Notes: generated by a model not told the origin, from the sequence alone. Positions 1 through 8,943 are shown, numbered from the stretch's first letter. The stretch: DNA of 42,964 nt from an uncultured Loktanella sp. (GCA_937132065.1 CAKZNT010000051.1:1-42964); one strand, 5' to 3'. A program made the numbers and translations.

Positions 1-575
1 ATGACTTCGGGTTCAATGCGACGCAGGTCGAACCGCTGGCAACGCGATAGGACGGTAACAGGCACCATTCGGATTTCGGTTGTCGCAAAGATGAATTTTA
101 CGTGCTCGGGCGGCTCTTCGAGCGTTTTGAGCAGAGCGTTGAACGCACCTTTGGACAGCATGTGTACTTCGTCGATGATATAGACTTTGTAGCGGGCAGA
201 TGCCGCCCGGTAATGGACGCTGTCGATGATCTCGCGGATGTTGGCGACGCCTGTGTTTGATGCGGCATCCATTTCCATAACGTCCACATGGCGGCCTTCC
301 ATGATGGCCACACAATGTTCGCAAGTGCCGCAAGGTTCCGTTGTGGGGCCGCCGTTTCCATCCACGCCAATACAGTTCATGCCTTTGGCGATGATCCGTG
401 CGGTTGTGGTTTTACCGGTTCCACGGATGCCCGTCATGATGAACGCCTGTGCGATGCGGTCAGCGTCAAACGCGTTTTTCAGCGTGCGCACCATCGCATC
501 TTGGCCGACAAGATCGACAAAGGTCTCGGGCCGGTATTTGCGGGCGAGAACCTGATAGGCGGGGGCGTCAGACAT
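1..575 (-). CDS. dnaX: DNA polymerase III gamma/tau subunit, N-terminal part (cut by window edge)
   Basis: This is the AAA+ clamp-loader subunit of the replicative polymerase, which loads the beta clamp onto primed DNA. Only about the first 191 residues lie in the window; the 3' end runs off the left edge. The leftward reading frame starts MSDAPAYQVLARKYRP, the usual DnaX opening. It shows a Walker A motif (GIRGTGKTT), a zinc-binding cysteine cluster (CGTCEHC) and the DEVH box within YIIDEVHMLS, followed by FNALLKTLEEPP and FATTE. The start at 575 is supported by the conserved N-terminus. ffs and rsgA lie upstream on the same strand; ffs near dnaX is familiar from alphaproteobacteria. Identification is near certain. 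Confidence 0.95.
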   Translation of the reverse strand, partial: MSDAPAYQVLARKYRPETFVDLVGQDAMVRTLKNAFDADRIAQAFIMTGIRGTGKTTTARIIAKGMNCIGVDGNGGPTTEPCGTCEHCVAIMEGRHVDVMEMDAASNTGVANIREIIDSVHYRAASARYKVYIIDEVHMLSKGAFNALLKTLEEPPEHVKFIFATTEIRMVPVTVLSRCQRFDLRRIEPEV

Positions 576-662
576 GTGCGGGCTTTCCGAGGTTCGGGTG
601 TTTGCGTCAAACTATGCGACGGGGCGGGCGGCGTCTACCACCCGCGCCCTTGGGATGCCGCG

Positions 663-1697
663 CTAACGCTTTTTCTTCTTCATCGCTTTTTTGACGCCTT
701 TGGTGAACTTTTTGTTTCGCTCACGTGCCTGCGCCACTGTTTCAGTTGCGATAGCATCTTCACGGCGAAGTTTTTGGAACCGTTTCAGCCGTTCAGGCGT
801 CACGTCACCCGCCTCAATCGCGGCAGCGACCGCACAGCCCGGTTCGCCCTCGTGTTTACAATCGCGGAACCTACACTGGTCCTCGAGCGTCGAGATTTCC
901 GAAAATACCTCGTTGATGCCGGCCACGACGTCGGCGACCCCAAGCCCGCGCATGCCGGGGGTGTCGATGAGCCACCCGCCGGAGAGTGTTGCCCGCAGGT
1001 ACCGCGCTGTGGTCGTGTGACGACCCTTCGCGTCCATCTCGCGTATGCCTTGGGTGGCTTCATGAACGCCCGTCAGAACATTTTGCAATGTGGTTTTGCC
1101 AACGCCGGATGATCCGGCAAGCGCCACGGTCTGCCCTTTGCCGCACCACGGTGCCAGTTTGGTCGTCTCGGTCACGTCGCGCGCATCAAGGGCTACCACG
1201 GCAAGGTCCGGCCCGAGCGCCTGCGCATCATCAATGTAGCGTTGCACGTCGTCGGTTTGGTCTGATTTGGTGAGCAAGATCACCGGCGTCACGTCCGCAT
1301 CATAGGCAAGCGCCAGATACCGTTCCAGCCGCGCCACATTGAAATCGGCGTTGCACGACGTAGTGATAAACAGCGTGTCGATGTTGGCGGCGATCAACTG
1401 CCGCTCGCCATATACATAGTCGGACCCGCGTTGCAGCGTGCTTTGCCGGTCCAGCCGTCGGATCATGCGCGCGCCAGCAGGGTCGCATAGAACCCAATCC
1501 CCCACCGCAATTTCGCCCGTCGAGTGCCCCGCATCAAGTGCAAGATCAACAGGTCCGCTTTCGGTCAGGGTCGCGATCCGCGTGCGGTGCACGCCGCTAA
1601 CCCGCGCAGGTGTTACCGCGCCGATTTCGTCGATGTCGAGTTGTGAATTATAAAAGGCTGCCCACCCGAGGTCGGCATTCGTCAAAGGAATTGTCAT
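663..1697 (-). CDS. rsgA: Ribosome small subunit-dependent GTPase A
   Basis: A circularly permuted GTPase that helps mature the 30S ribosomal subunit. It is 344 aa from the ATG at 1697, which follows an AGAGA purine stretch; an in-frame start further upstream (1757) lacks family similarity. The GTPase motifs appear in permuted order: G4 TKSD at residues 143-146, G1 GSSGVGKT at 195-202 and G3 DTPG at 245-248. A C-terminal zinc knuckle has Cys275, Cys280, His282 and Cys288. The N-terminal third would be the OB fold. The C-terminus is very basic (KKAMKKKKR), suiting rRNA contact. The gene lies 87 bp upstream of dnaX on the same strand, behind ffs. Confidence 0.95.
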   Translation of the reverse strand: MTIPLTNADLGWAAFYNSQLDIDEIGAVTPARVSGVHRTRIATLTESGPVDLALDAGHSTGEIAVGDWVLCDPAGARMIRRLDRQSTLQRGSDYVYGERQLIAANIDTLFITTSCNADFNVARLERYLALAYDADVTPVILLTKSDQTDDVQRYIDDAQALGPDLAVVALDARDVTETTKLAPWCGKGQTVALAGSSGVGKTTLQNVLTGVHEATQGIREMDAKGRHTTTARYLRATLSGGWLIDTPGMRGLGVADVVAGINEVFSEISTLEDQCRFRDCKHEGEPGCAVAAAIEAGDVTPERLKRFQKLRREDAIATETVAQARERNKKFTKGVKKAMKKKKR

Positions 1698-1773
1698 TGT
1701 ATGTCTCTCACATGAGGTATCATTTGACCCGCGCATCGCGTGGTCACTGAACAGCAAGGGAGACGAGAAGACT

Positions 1774-1812
1774 TCAGCGCGTCCCTGCCGAGGATGTTAC
1801 AAAATCTGTCAT
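1774..1812 (-). other. Possible 12-codon leader ORF with its start site inside a hairpin
   Basis: Between ffs and rsgA a strong GGAGG (about 1819-1823) precedes an ATG and a 12-codon frame (MTDFVTSSAGTR) ending in TGA. The ribosome binding site and the start codon lie in a potential stem: GAGGAT (1822-1817) pairs with ATCCTC (1795-1790), and CAAAAT pairs with ATTTTG inside it, leaving a four-base bulge. This could be a structured leader for rsgA or a chance fold. There is no U tract, so it is not a typical terminator. No homology is claimed. Confidence 0.25.
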
Positions 1813-1835
1813 TTTGATCCTCCGTATCGGGTTGC

Positions 1836-1859
1836 AAATAGCCCCGTTGCGCGGGGGCT
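1836..1859 (-). terminator. Probable rho-independent terminator of ffs
   Basis: On the minus strand the six-base arm AGCCCC (1859-1854) is matched by GGGGCT (1845-1840) across an eight-base loop, followed by ATTTGC. It sits immediately 3' of the SRP RNA, where a processing or termination hairpin is expected. The T run is short. Confidence 0.6.
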
Positions 1860-1860
1860 G

Positions 1861-1967
1861 TGAGGTGAGAGGCTGGACATCGACCCAAGTGGGGCTCGTT
1901 GTGGCTGCTTCCTTCCGGACCTGACCAGGTTGGCGAGGCACTCGCCCGCGCCAACCTCTCACCCCTC
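1861..1967 (-). ncRNA. ffs: 4.5S signal recognition particle RNA (small type)
   Basis: The minus strand carries the nearly invariant SRP RNA apical domain, GGTCAGGTCCGGAAGGAAGC (around 1930-1908), which binds Ffh. The ends pair into the closing helix: GGTGAGAGGTTGG near 1964-1952 pairs with CCAGCCTCTCACC near 1876-1864. Its size of about 100 nt matches the bacterial 4.5S RNA without an Alu domain. The exact 5' and 3' ends are estimated from the helix. It lies upstream of rsgA and dnaX. Confidence 0.93.
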
Positions 1968-2000
1968 ATATAGGCGAGCTCAAAGCGTGGTGCAAGTCTT

Positions 2001-3797
2001 CTAAATCGCGATTTCAAAAACCCCGAACCCGCGTTCGGTTTCGCCCGTCGCCAAAATTGCACTCCCTGATGGCGCGATGGCCGTGGGTGCGCTCAAGAAC
2101 CGGGCGGTTGTATCCCCGAGACTTGCAAACTGCCAAACCCTGCGGGGCTGCTCGCTGATGTGTTGCCGTTTGCGCAGGGCATCAATCAAGATATCGCGCA
2201 CTGATCTGGTCGAGCGAAACAGCACATCCGCTGCGTCTGCGGTAAAGAAATCCCCGCCACCGTTCGCGCGGTAGCTATTTGTCGCCACGACAAAGCGGTC
2301 AGCGTCATTCACCGCCTGCCCGTTGTAACACAGATCGGTCAGGCGGCGATCGGTGCGCGACAGATCAAAGCGGTAGGAAAGTCCGTAAAGCGTATCAAAG
2401 TTGTAGGGCGGAACATCCAGATTGTGCAGCGGCTGGCGGGTCACCCCTTGTTGCACGGTGTGAAAGCAGAGGGCCGACTTTTCCAGCCACGCCTTGATTT
2501 GCCGCCCCGAGCGGGCAACGCCGTAAAGCTGGTTGCTGAACGGGCAAATGGCAGATGCATCGCGCAGTGTTAGATCACCTGCTGCAATGTCGATATAATG
2601 CGCAGGCCCGCCAAGTCCGCCCGCCCGAAACGGCGCCACGGCGGAGATTATCGGCAGGTTTTCCCACTCCGTGCCAAGCGCTGCCTGCTGCAATGCCCCT
2701 GTCTGCGCATCCGCGAGCAGCTCAAGCGAGAGGTCGGGCGCGGTGTTGGCAAAGTGGCTGGTGATCGGTAGGGCGGTTCTTGCAATGGGTTGGCGAATAT
2801 GGGCCAGGGTTGATGCGTGATCTTGCGCGACGAGGTCACCTAGCGACTGCTGGAGCGGGCTTTGCGTCTCGGTGTGGGGTGTATCAAGTTGGGCTTCGCT
2901 GGCGGCGATTGACCAGCCCCTTGCGCCCCACGCAAGCGACAGCGTGACGACCCCCAAGTGCGATCCGTAAAAGCCCGCCATGACCGCAGGTTTCCCGTTG
3001 ATCTGGCCTTTGCTGTGGTCGGCGCAATCAGATTTGTCGGGATTTACGGCAGGAAACGTTTCATGTGTGTGCCCCATCAGGAGCACGTCGATGTCTTCGA
3101 TCTGCGCCAGTGGAATTGCGGCGTTTTCCATACCGTGATGCCAGTCGGTTTCGCGCATGCCGGAATGGCACAGAGCCACAATCACATCCGCCCCTTGCGC
3201 GCGCATGATCGGGGCAAAATGCTTTGCTGTGGCGACGATATCGGCTGTTTGCAGCGAGCCGTTAAGAACGGTGCGGTCCCATTTCACAATCTGCGGGGTG
3301 ACCAACCCTAAAACCCCGATCCGCACTGATCGTTGCGTGCCGTCACTACATGTCACGTCTTTTTCAACAATGGTAAAAGGCGGCACGAACGGCGCGCCAG
3401 TGGATAGCGTGGCATTCGCGCAAACTGCGGGAAAGGCGGCGCTGCCGAGGCAGTTGGCAAGAAAGGGAAGCCCATAGTTAAACTCATGATTTCCCAAGCA
3501 AACTGCATCATATTGAAGCAAGTTCATGGCCGTGATCATCGGATGCGGCTTTTCGCTTTGCGGGTCTTGAGCGAGGAAGTCAGCCAGCGGATTGCCTTGC
3601 AAAAAGTCGCCGTTATCAAACAGAAACGTCGTGACTTGCGGGTCGCGACGATGCGTTTCGATCAGGCCCGCAAGCGGGACCAAACCCACGCCGGGCGTAG
3701 GTTTGTCGGTGAAATAATCATAGGCGAGCAGCTGCATGTGGAGATCGGTTGTCTCGAGAATGCGGATGCGGGCGGTAACGTGGGAGTGCGATGTCAT
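2001..3797 (-). CDS. cpdB: 2',3'-cyclic-nucleotide 2'-phosphodiesterase / 3'-nucleotidase
   Basis: A metallophosphoesterase-5'-nucleotidase family enzyme that hydrolyses 2',3'-cyclic nucleotides and then 3'-nucleotides for nucleotide salvage. It is 598 aa. Metal-binding motifs are visible: ETTDLHMQL near residue 14, DNGD near 62, GNHEFNYGLP near 100 and GHTHETF near 240. The C-terminal half (YGLSYRFDLS, FVVATNSYRANGGGDFF) is the nucleotide-binding 5'-nucleotidase C domain. The N-terminus (MTSHSHVTARIRILETTDLH) shows no signal peptide, although the enterobacterial enzyme is periplasmic; cytoplasmic location or a missed start is possible. It diverges from nudC across 122 bp. Confidence 0.9.
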   Translation of the reverse strand: MTSHSHVTARIRILETTDLHMQLLAYDYFTDKPTPGVGLVPLAGLIETHRRDPQVTTFLFDNGDFLQGNPLADFLAQDPQSEKPHPMITAMNLLQYDAVCLGNHEFNYGLPFLANCLGSAAFPAVCANATLSTGAPFVPPFTIVEKDVTCSDGTQRSVRIGVLGLVTPQIVKWDRTVLNGSLQTADIVATAKHFAPIMRAQGADVIVALCHSGMRETDWHHGMENAAIPLAQIEDIDVLLMGHTHETFPAVNPDKSDCADHSKGQINGKPAVMAGFYGSHLGVVTLSLAWGARGWSIAASEAQLDTPHTETQSPLQQSLGDLVAQDHASTLAHIRQPIARTALPITSHFANTAPDLSLELLADAQTGALQQAALGTEWENLPIISAVAPFRAGGLGGPAHYIDIAAGDLTLRDASAICPFSNQLYGVARSGRQIKAWLEKSALCFHTVQQGVTRQPLHNLDVPPYNFDTLYGLSYRFDLSRTDRRLTDLCYNGQAVNDADRFVVATNSYRANGGGDFFTADAADVLFRSTRSVRDILIDALRKRQHISEQPRRVWQFASLGDTTARFLSAPTAIAPSGSAILATGETERGFGVFEIAI

Positions 3798-3903
3798 GAG
3801 TGGATTTGCCGTCGTTGTTTGGCTAATAATTTACACAACTTAAAGGTGAAATTAAGGAAAGCCACGCGTAACCTCACGAAGCAATTGAATTTTTCGGTCT
3901 GCC

Positions 3904-3919
3904 GTGTCAGGTCCGACAC
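3904..3919. promoter_or_regulatory. Short inverted repeat directly upstream of nudC
   Basis: GTGTC and GACAC flank six bases (AGGTCC) and end one base before the nudC ATG. The loop carries AGG, the only purine stretch near the start. It could modulate initiation by folding, or be a small operator. The evidence is only the symmetry. Confidence 0.25.
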
Positions 3920-4870
3920 ATGAAGAATGCAGAACAAGTTACATTTGGCGGATCGGGTTTGGACCGCGCCGCAGAGTTGCGCGTTGATGTTGGGTCGCTG
4001 GTGGCTTTGCCCGCAGCGCGCGCTTGTATTTTCTGGCGCGGCAAGGTGTTGCTGGATGCGCAAAATGCTGTTGTGCGCGTGGAAATGTCCCATCCGATCC
4101 TGACGCAAGCTGGCCCTGATCTGATCTTTCTGGGGCGCGAAAACGACAGGTTTCTCTTTGCTGCGGACATCTCGTCGTGGTTGCCCGAGGGGTTTGATCC
4201 AGATGCCCCGATCGCCTTCGCAGATGATACACAGCACGTGCACCCCGCGTGCACCGATGCGCGCTTTGCCGACATCCGTATGAGCATGACTTTATTGTCG
4301 CCGCGTGACGCCGAGGTGGCGGCGACCGGCAAGGCTGTGATGGAGTGGCATCGCAGTCATCGCTATTGTGCGAAATGCGGCGCCAAAAGCACGATCACAA
4401 TGGGCGGCTGGCAGCGCGATTGCAAAGCCTGCGGCGCCCACCATTTTCCGCGCACCGATCCTGTTGTGATCATGCTGATCACCCGCGGCAATGCCGTTTT
4501 GATGGGGCGCTCGCCGGGCTGGCCGGAGGGGATGTATTCGCTCCTTGCGGGGTTCATCGAGCCGGGTGAAACGATCGAAGCGGCGGTGCGCCGCGAGGTG
4601 TTCGAGGAAGCTGGCGTGCGCGTGGGCGCGGTGTCTTATCTGGCGAGCCAGCCTTGGCCGTTTCCTGCTTCGCTGATGATCGGCTGCGCGGGCGAGGCGA
4701 CAACAGACGCGATTACCATCGACCCCACCGAGATCGAAGATGCGCTATGGGTCACGCGCGAGGACATGGCAGATGTTTTTGCAGGGCAACACCCGACAAT
4801 AAATCCGACCCGCAAAGGCGCAATTGCGCACTTTTTACTGGAAAACTGGCTGGCGGACCGATTGGACTAA
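3920..4870 (+). CDS. nudC: NAD(+) diphosphatase / NADH pyrophosphatase (Nudix)
   Basis: Hydrolyses NADH/NAD+ to NMN(H) and AMP; NudC enzymes also remove NAD caps from RNA. It is 316 aa. The zinc ribbon has Cys150, Cys153, Cys168 and Cys171, followed by the complete Nudix box at about 211-233 (GFIEPGETIE..REVFEEAGV). The NudC-specific SQPWPFP signature sits at 243-249 and separates it from other Nudix families. The divergent N-terminal domain (1-130) is usual for the family. The start at 3920 has only a weak ribosome binding site inside a small inverted repeat. Confidence 0.95.
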   Translation: MKNAEQVTFGGSGLDRAAELRVDVGSLVALPAARACIFWRGKVLLDAQNAVVRVEMSHPILTQAGPDLIFLGRENDRFLFAADISSWLPEGFDPDAPIAFADDTQHVHPACTDARFADIRMSMTLLSPRDAEVAATGKAVMEWHRSHRYCAKCGAKSTITMGGWQRDCKACGAHHFPRTDPVVIMLITRGNAVLMGRSPGWPEGMYSLLAGFIEPGETIEAAVRREVFEEAGVRVGAVSYLASQPWPFPASLMIGCAGEATTDAITIDPTEIEDALWVTREDMADVFAGQHPTINPTRKGAIAHFLLENWLADRLD

Positions 4871-4913
4871 CGATAAGTCCGCAAGACGACTGCCAAGCAA
4901 CCGAAAGCCCGAC

Positions 4914-5381
4914 ATGAAGTTTAGCACCCGCGAAGATATTGAAGCCCCGATTGACTACGTGTTTTCACGCGTCACCGATTTTCAAGGCATTGAACGGCAG
5001 GCCTTGCGGCGCGGTGCGGACATCCAGCGGCTGGACGGGTCTACGACCCCTGTGCAAGGGTCTGCATGGCAGATTGCATTCAAGTTTCGCGGCAAAGATC
5101 GCAAGATGAAGGCGACAATCGCCCAGCTTGATGAGCCGACTTATATGCGGATCGAAACCGTGGCGAGTGGCATCACGGGTGAATCGGTGATCGAGCTTGT
5201 GGCACTGTCGCGCAATCGCACCCGCATTTCTGTGTCGCTAAACCTGACGCCGCAGGGCTTGTCTGCGCGTTTGCTTTTGCAGTCGCTAAAGTTGGCCAAG
5301 AACAACCTGAGCCGCAAATTCAAGATGCGCATCACGGATTTTGCGGAAGACGTGGAAGATACCTTCCGCAAGAACGCTTAA
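4914..5381 (+). CDS. SRPBCC-family (START-like) protein
   Basis: A 155-aa protein of the SRPBCC / polyketide cyclase-like fold. The opening STREDIEAPIDYVFSRVTDF, a pattern of beta strands, and a C-terminal amphipathic helix (KMRITDFAEDVEDTF) suit a hydrophobic-ligand-binding helix-grip. No catalytic residue is recognisable and no ligand can be named. The start at 4914 leaves 43 bp after nudC and is the first ATG giving the family start. It converges with pheA: the two stop codons share the palindrome TTAA. Confidence 0.75.
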   Translation: MKFSTREDIEAPIDYVFSRVTDFQGIERQALRRGADIQRLDGSTTPVQGSAWQIAFKFRGKDRKMKATIAQLDEPTYMRIETVASGITGESVIELVALSRNRTRISVSLNLTPQGLSARLLLQSLKLAKNNLSRKFKMRITDFAEDVEDTFRKNA

Positions 5382-6217
5382 CGCTCGAGCCGCCGTTTGT
5401 CGGCAGGGTAGACGCCCATCAGGTGCAGGTGATCGGTGAAGTAGCCCAGCTCTTCCAACGCAAGTTGCACGTTGCGATCATCGGGATGCCCCTCGATTTC
5501 TGCGTAAAACTGCGTTGCGGTGAAATGCCCGCCAACCATATAGCTTTCCAGCTTGGTCATGTTCACACCATTGGTCGCGAACCCGCCCATCGCCTTGTAA
5601 AGCGCGGCAGGAATGTTGCGCACGCGGAACACGAAGCTGGTCATCATGCCGTATTCGCCGCGTCTGTTATAGTCGGTCTCGCGGGCCATCACCAAGAAGC
5701 GGGTCGTATTGCGGTCACTGTCTTCGATATGGCGCGCCAGCACCTTGAGCCCGTAAATCTCGGCGGCAAGCTCGGAGGCAAGCGCCCCGACGGTCAGGTC
5801 ATCGCCTGCCGCCACTTCGCGCGCGGCGCGGGCATTGTCGGATGTTGCATGTGGTGTGATCTGGTTTGCACGCAGAAAGATCCCGCATTGCGGCAAGATC
5901 ACGGGATGCCCGATGGCATGTCCAACCTGATCAAGCGTGGCATCCTGTTTGGTCAAGAGATTGACGTGCACCCGCACAAAGGCCTCGTCAACGATGTGTA
6001 AACCACTTTCGGGCAGAAGCGAGTGAACATCGGCCACCCGCCCGTAAGTGGAGTTCTCAACGGCAATCATCCCGAGGTCTGCGTCACCTTTGCGCACAGA
6101 TTCGATAGCATCATCGAAGGTATCACATGGAAGCGGTTCAAAATCGGGCCTTGCCTGCACGCAAGCCTGATGCCCATAAGCACCTAATTCACCCTGAAAT
6201 GCAATTTTTTGAGGCAT
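5378..6217 (-). CDS. pheA: Prephenate dehydratase
   Basis: Converts prephenate to phenylpyruvate in phenylalanine synthesis. It is a monofunctional 279-aa enzyme with no chorismate mutase domain. The start MPQKIAFQGELGAYGH is the typical family opening; an in-frame start 13 codons upstream is less likely. The catalytic TRF triplet is at 172-174 (NTTRFLVM). A C-terminal ACT domain for phenylalanine feedback spans about 195-270, with LESYMVGGHF at the effector site. It diverges from the cytochrome c gene and converges with the SRPBCC gene, the stop codons overlapping by three bases. Confidence 0.95.
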   Translation of the reverse strand: MPQKIAFQGELGAYGHQACVQARPDFEPLPCDTFDDAIESVRKGDADLGMIAVENSTYGRVADVHSLLPESGLHIVDEAFVRVHVNLLTKQDATLDQVGHAIGHPVILPQCGIFLRANQITPHATSDNARAAREVAAGDDLTVGALASELAAEIYGLKVLARHIEDSDRNTTRFLVMARETDYNRRGEYGMMTSFVFRVRNIPAALYKAMGGFATNGVNMTKLESYMVGGHFTATQFYAEIEGHPDDRNVQLALEELGYFTDHLHLMGVYPADKRRLER

Positions 6218-6337
6218 TGTGCGGCCACTTCCTTTATTTGATACATAAATGGGCAATTGGTCGCGGGAGTATACCTTGCAACCACCGCTGTGAAGCGGGT
6301 AGATAAATACAAAACTGCGAACGGAATGGAACGCGAC

Positions 6338-6862
6338 ATGTTCGACACAATGACGACGACAAAGATTATCGGTGGCTTTTGCGGAACCTTCTTGGTTTTC
6401 CTGCTAGGTGGCTGGGTTTCCGAGACCATCTATCATGGTGGCGGTGGCCACGGTGATGACCACGCGCAAGGCTATGTCATCGAAGTTGCTGATGCGGCTG
6501 GTGGCGAACCTGCGGAACCGGAACCAGAAGTTGATTTCTCGGTGCTGATGGCATCTGCTGATGCGGGCGCTGGCGAAAAGGTATTCAAGAACTGCCGCTC
6601 TTGCCACGCTCTTGAGGCTGGTAAAAACGGCACGGGTCCATCGCTTTACGGTGTTGTTGATCGCACGGTTGGCACAGAAGCCGACTTTAACTACTCGGGC
6701 GCCTTGGTTGCCGTTGCGGATGTTTGGGACACCGATCACCTGAATGGCTTCCTTGAAGATCCCAAGAACTATGCGCCTGGCACAAAGATGAGCTTTAAGG
6801 GTCTGTCCAAGCCAGAAGATCGCGCGAACCTGATCGCCTATCTGGATGGCCTAGACGGCTAA
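6338..6862 (+). CDS. cycM: Membrane-anchored class I cytochrome c (cytochrome c-y / CycM type)
   Basis: An electron carrier tethered to the periplasmic face, expected to shuttle electrons from cytochrome bc1 to terminal oxidases. From the ATG at 6338 it is 175 aa: an uncleaved signal-anchor helix at about 8-28, a flexible His/Gly/Ala/Pro/Glu linker at 33-66, then a cytochrome c domain with CRSCH at 86-90 and the axial Met151 in GTKMSF. An ATG at 6326 is an alternative start, but MFDTMT resembles the family opening and has GGAATGGA upstream. Neighbouring pheA is divergent. A strong terminator follows. Confidence 0.9.
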   Translation: MFDTMTTTKIIGGFCGTFLVFLLGGWVSETIYHGGGGHGDDHAQGYVIEVADAAGGEPAEPEPEVDFSVLMASADAGAGEKVFKNCRSCHALEAGKNGTGPSLYGVVDRTVGTEADFNYSGALVAVADVWDTDHLNGFLEDPKNYAPGTKMSFKGLSKPEDRANLIAYLDGLDG

Positions 6863-6886
6863 TCGCCATCGCAATTTATTGAATAG

Positions 6887-6917
6887 GGCCGCTTCAAGCA
6901 ATTGGAGCGGCCTTTTT
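6887..6917 (+). terminator. Rho-independent terminator after the cytochrome c gene
   Basis: GGCCGCT (6887-6893) pairs perfectly with AGCGGCC (6906-6912), followed by five T residues (6913-6917). It isolates the cytochrome gene from yejA. Confidence 0.9.
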
Positions 6918-7012
6918 CATGGGGTGTTCACGGGCCGATCACGCATTCTCAACTTGTAATGTCATGCCATGCGCCGTTAGCTTTGATTGACCGATCCGCA
7001 ACCAATGGAGCC

Positions 7013-8923
7013 ATGATGCAAAACCGAGCCAAAGCCAAAGCCGCCACTTATTCTAACGGCCAGTCGATCGTGTTGGGCGCGGGGCTGATTGTCGGGGCTG
7101 CGATCTGGGCGGGCCAAGTATTTGCGCAAGACGGCGAGACTGTCATTGTCAGCCACGGCTATTCGAACTTTGACGAGTTGATGTATCCTGCGGGCTTTGC
7201 CCATCTGGATTACGTGAACCCCGAAGCCCCGAAGGGCGGCGAGATTTCCCAGTGGAGCCAAGGCACGTTTGACAGTTTCAACATGTCGACCCGCAAGGGC
7301 ACGCCAGCCGCCTTGGCCACAATTGGCTACGAGAGCATTCTTGTGGGCACTGCCGACGATCCATATGGCGCCTATTGCTACCTTTGCACGACGCTGGAAT
7401 ACCCCGAGAGCCGCGATTGGGTGGTTTTCAATCTGCGCGATGATGTGACGTTTTCGGATGGCACGCCAATGACCGCCGAGGATCTCGCGTTTACTTTCAA
7501 CCTATATCTCGCGCAGGGCATCACGGAATACCGCGAGGTATACTCACAGTTTATCGAGGCCGTTGAGGTCCTTGGTCCTTATAAGATCAAGTTCAGTTTT
7601 ACCCAAGATGCGCCCCGCCGTGACGTGGTCACTTGGGTTGGCGGCACGTCTGCGTTTTCAAAAGCGTGGTTTGAGGAAACGGGTGCGCGGCTGGATGAAT
7701 CCACCGATAGCCCGTTTCTGGCGACTGGTCCTTACCTGCTGGATTCCGTCGATATTGGCCGCCAGATCATCTATCGCAAAGACCCGAACTGGTGGGGCGC
7801 TGACCAGCCGCTCAATGTCGGGCGCAACAATTTCGAGACGATCCGCGTTGAGTATTTTGCTGATAGTTCCGCCGCGTTTGAAGGGTTCAAATCGGGTGCA
7901 TATACGTTCCGTGTCGAGAATAGCTCGAAGGAATGGGCGACAGGCTATAACTTCCCTGCGTTAGACAACGGTTGGGTCAAGAAAGAAGAGCTGCCCAACG
8001 GCTCGATCGGCTCTGCCCAAGCGTTCGTTTTCAACCTTGATCGCCCGCAATGGCAAGATGCGCGCGTGCGCGAAGCGGTTGGTTTGATGTTCAACTTCGA
8101 ATGGTCAAATGAGTCGTTGTTTTACGGTCTATACCAGCGGGTTAACTCGTTCTGGCAGAACTCTGACCTTGAGGCCAAGGGCGCCCCCACAACGGGCGAG
8201 TTGGCGATTTTGACGCCGCTGGTTGAAGAGGGACTTTTGCCTGCAACGATCCTGACGGATGACGCGGTGCTGGCGCCTCTATCCTCGACAACCACGCGTC
8301 CGCTTGATCGTGGCAATCTGCGCCGCGCGTCTGCCTTGCTTGACGCGGCGGGCTGGCTTGCGGGGGACGATGGAGTGCGCCGCAAGGATGGCCAGACCCT
8401 TGATGCCGTGTTCCTGCAATATTCGCCGCAGTTTGATCGGATCGTGAACCCGATGATCGAGAACCTCGAGCGTCTGGGCGTGAACGCAAAGCTGGAGCGC
8501 GTGGATACCTCGCAATATGTCGAGCGCCGCCGTTCGGGCGATTTCGACCTTGTGAACCACACGTTGACCCAAGGGTTCGAACCGGGTCAGCAGTTGCGTC
8601 AATGGTTCGGCACTGAGGCCGCTGATGACAGTTCGCGCAACATCATGCGCCTGCGCTCGCCAGCAGTGGATCGCATGATTGACGCAGTTGTCGCGGCTGA
8701 AACGCTGGCTGATATCCAGACCGCGTCAAAGGCGCTTGACCGTGTGCTGCGCGCCGAAGGGTTCTGGGTTCCGCAGTGGTTCAAGGGCGCGCATACAGTC
8801 GCCTACTACGACCAATATCGTTATCCCGAGACTTTGCCACCTTTCGCGCTGGGGTCGCTTGATTTCTGGTGGTATGACGCACAGGCCGCTGCTGCGTTGA
8901 AAGACGCGGGCGCGTTCCAGTAA
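7013..8923 (+). CDS. yejA: Peptide/microcin C-type ABC transporter, periplasmic substrate-binding protein
   Basis: Family 5 extracellular solute-binding protein that delivers oligopeptides (in E. coli YejA also microcin C) to the permease. It is about 636 aa. The N-terminus has positive residues then a hydrophobic stretch (IVLGAGLIVGAAIWAGQVFA) ending before QDGE, a Sec signal peptide. The mature start GETVIVSHGYSNFDEL and PEAPKGGEISQWSQGTFDSFN are typical YejA sequence. The start is 7013 or the adjacent in-frame ATG at 7016; GGAG lies at 7007-7010. It is the first gene of a four-gene importer operon. Confidence 0.9.
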   Translation: MMQNRAKAKAATYSNGQSIVLGAGLIVGAAIWAGQVFAQDGETVIVSHGYSNFDELMYPAGFAHLDYVNPEAPKGGEISQWSQGTFDSFNMSTRKGTPAALATIGYESILVGTADDPYGAYCYLCTTLEYPESRDWVVFNLRDDVTFSDGTPMTAEDLAFTFNLYLAQGITEYREVYSQFIEAVEVLGPYKIKFSFTQDAPRRDVVTWVGGTSAFSKAWFEETGARLDESTDSPFLATGPYLLDSVDIGRQIIYRKDPNWWGADQPLNVGRNNFETIRVEYFADSSAAFEGFKSGAYTFRVENSSKEWATGYNFPALDNGWVKKEELPNGSIGSAQAFVFNLDRPQWQDARVREAVGLMFNFEWSNESLFYGLYQRVNSFWQNSDLEAKGAPTTGELAILTPLVEEGLLPATILTDDAVLAPLSSTTTRPLDRGNLRRASALLDAAGWLAGDDGVRRKDGQTLDAVFLQYSPQFDRIVNPMIENLERLGVNAKLERVDTSQYVERRRSGDFDLVNHTLTQGFEPGQQLRQWFGTEAADDSSRNIMRLRSPAVDRMIDAVVAAETLADIQTASKALDRVLRAEGFWVPQWFKGAHTVAYYDQYRYPETLPPFALGSLDFWWYDAQAAAALKDAGAFQ

Positions 8924-8943
8924 GCCGTTAGCAAGGACACCTC

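Noticed and set aside
13..370. Two leftward ORFs of 106 and 90 aa inside dnaX
   Set aside because: They overlap the clear dnaX reading frame in other frames and show no family features; shadow ORFs.
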